Assembly: GCA_022710245.1 (NCBI GenBank)
Contig: JAKLHH010000380.1
Span: forward strand, 1 to 7,177
Direction: 5' to 3'
Origin: Myxococcota bacterium
GTDB lineage: Bacteria > Myxococcota > Polyangia > GCA-2747355 > JAKLHH01
Length of the DNA stretch: 7,177 nt
The notes under the pieces are model-generated. The model had not been told where the DNA came from and searched no databases. It saw only the letters and a list, made by a program, of their open reading frames with translations. The position numbers and the translations under genes are program-made. How positions within the stretch are numbered: the stretch's first letter is position 1; every line of letters starts with the position of its first letter. Of this stretch, positions 7,044 to 7,177 are shown piece by piece.

Positions 7044-7177
7044 ATGCGCGGGCGGCGCGCGGGCGCGCCGTTCGGCCGGCGCACCGTCGAGTCACCGACG
7101 GCATTGACGGCGGTGGGGCGACAACGACCGTGGCAGCTGGTCTGGCAGTTGACGGAGCGTGAGGGGCGCGCTGTCTT
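7044..7177 (+). CDS. Possible start of a gene running off the right edge
   Basis: From ATG 7044 the frame stays open to the window end (44 codons), with G/C-rich third positions and a protein-like stretch WQLVWQLTEREGRAV. No family was recognised and there is no clear ribosome binding site; the frame is also open back to a TAG at 6972-6974. A competing frame from ATG 7016 closes after 48 codons at a TGA and has poorer codon bias. The hairpin-like CGGCGCG/CGCGCCG (7053-7059 with 7064-7070) lies inside this stretch and may just reflect base composition. The gap 6973-7043 upstream of the flavoprotein gene holds nothing else that I can support. Confidence 0.3.
   Translation, partial: MRGRRAGAPFGRRTVESPTALTAVGRQRPWQLVWQLTEREGRAV

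Noticed and set aside
7053..7070. GC-only hairpin as a terminator
   Set aside because: There is no T-run and no gene ends beside it. Such stems are expected by chance at this base composition.

Overview
The window looks like chromosomal DNA from a very GC-rich bacterium, most plausibly a myxobacterium-like (Myxococcota/deltaproteobacterial) genome. The reasons are strong G/C bias at third codon positions in most genes, a Pkn-type membrane Ser/Thr kinase, an FHA-sigma54 activator, a Pro/Ala-rich membrane protein C-terminus, and frequent signalling genes. This is inference from gene content; there is no rRNA or other taxonomic marker.

Layout, left to right. (1) 1-371 (+) is the C-terminal end of a membrane protein. 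(2) 387-1447 (-) is an FHA-domain sigma54 activator. It is broken: the middle of its AAA+ domain (Walker B to just before the R-x-R-R-E-D-I motif) is missing and the reading frame changes at the junction. (3) A 184-bp divergent promoter region follows, with the same extended -10 word (GTGCTAT) facing each way. (4) 1632-2957 (+) is a complete transmembrane Ser/Thr protein kinase. (5) 3133-4896 (-) is a two-gene unit of visibly different codon use. The first gene encodes a 220-aa Toprim-like protein resembling the Toprim part of TopoVI-A/Spo11, DUF2220 and DUF2399 proteins. The second encodes a response-regulator receiver fused to a PP2C phosphatase. A 20-codon ORF overlaps the phosphatase start (ATGA), and an 11-bp tandem repeat lies before it. 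(6) About 5005-5696 (+) is a beta-propeller-like secreted protein that begins at a lipobox with the rest of its signal peptide missing, and that has a one-base frameshift near 5585. (7) 5737-6972 (-) is a complete FAD/NAD(P)H monooxygenase-like flavoprotein. (8) A possible gene start runs off the right edge (7044-7177, +).

How they may fit together: the FHA activator (phosphothreonine reader), the kinase (writer) and the receiver-PP2C protein (eraser) make a compact phospho-Ser/Thr signalling neighbourhood. The kinase and FHA gene share a divergent promoter region, and the kinase and phosphatase genes converge. The phosphatase/Toprim unit may be a transferred insert, because its codon use differs and the propeller gene just right of it has lost its 5' end. 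The least explained element is the pairing of the receiver-PP2C switch with a stand-alone Toprim protein whose motif-1 glutamate appears replaced by threonine. The broken genes could be true pseudogenes or sequencing/assembly errors; the sequence alone cannot decide this.
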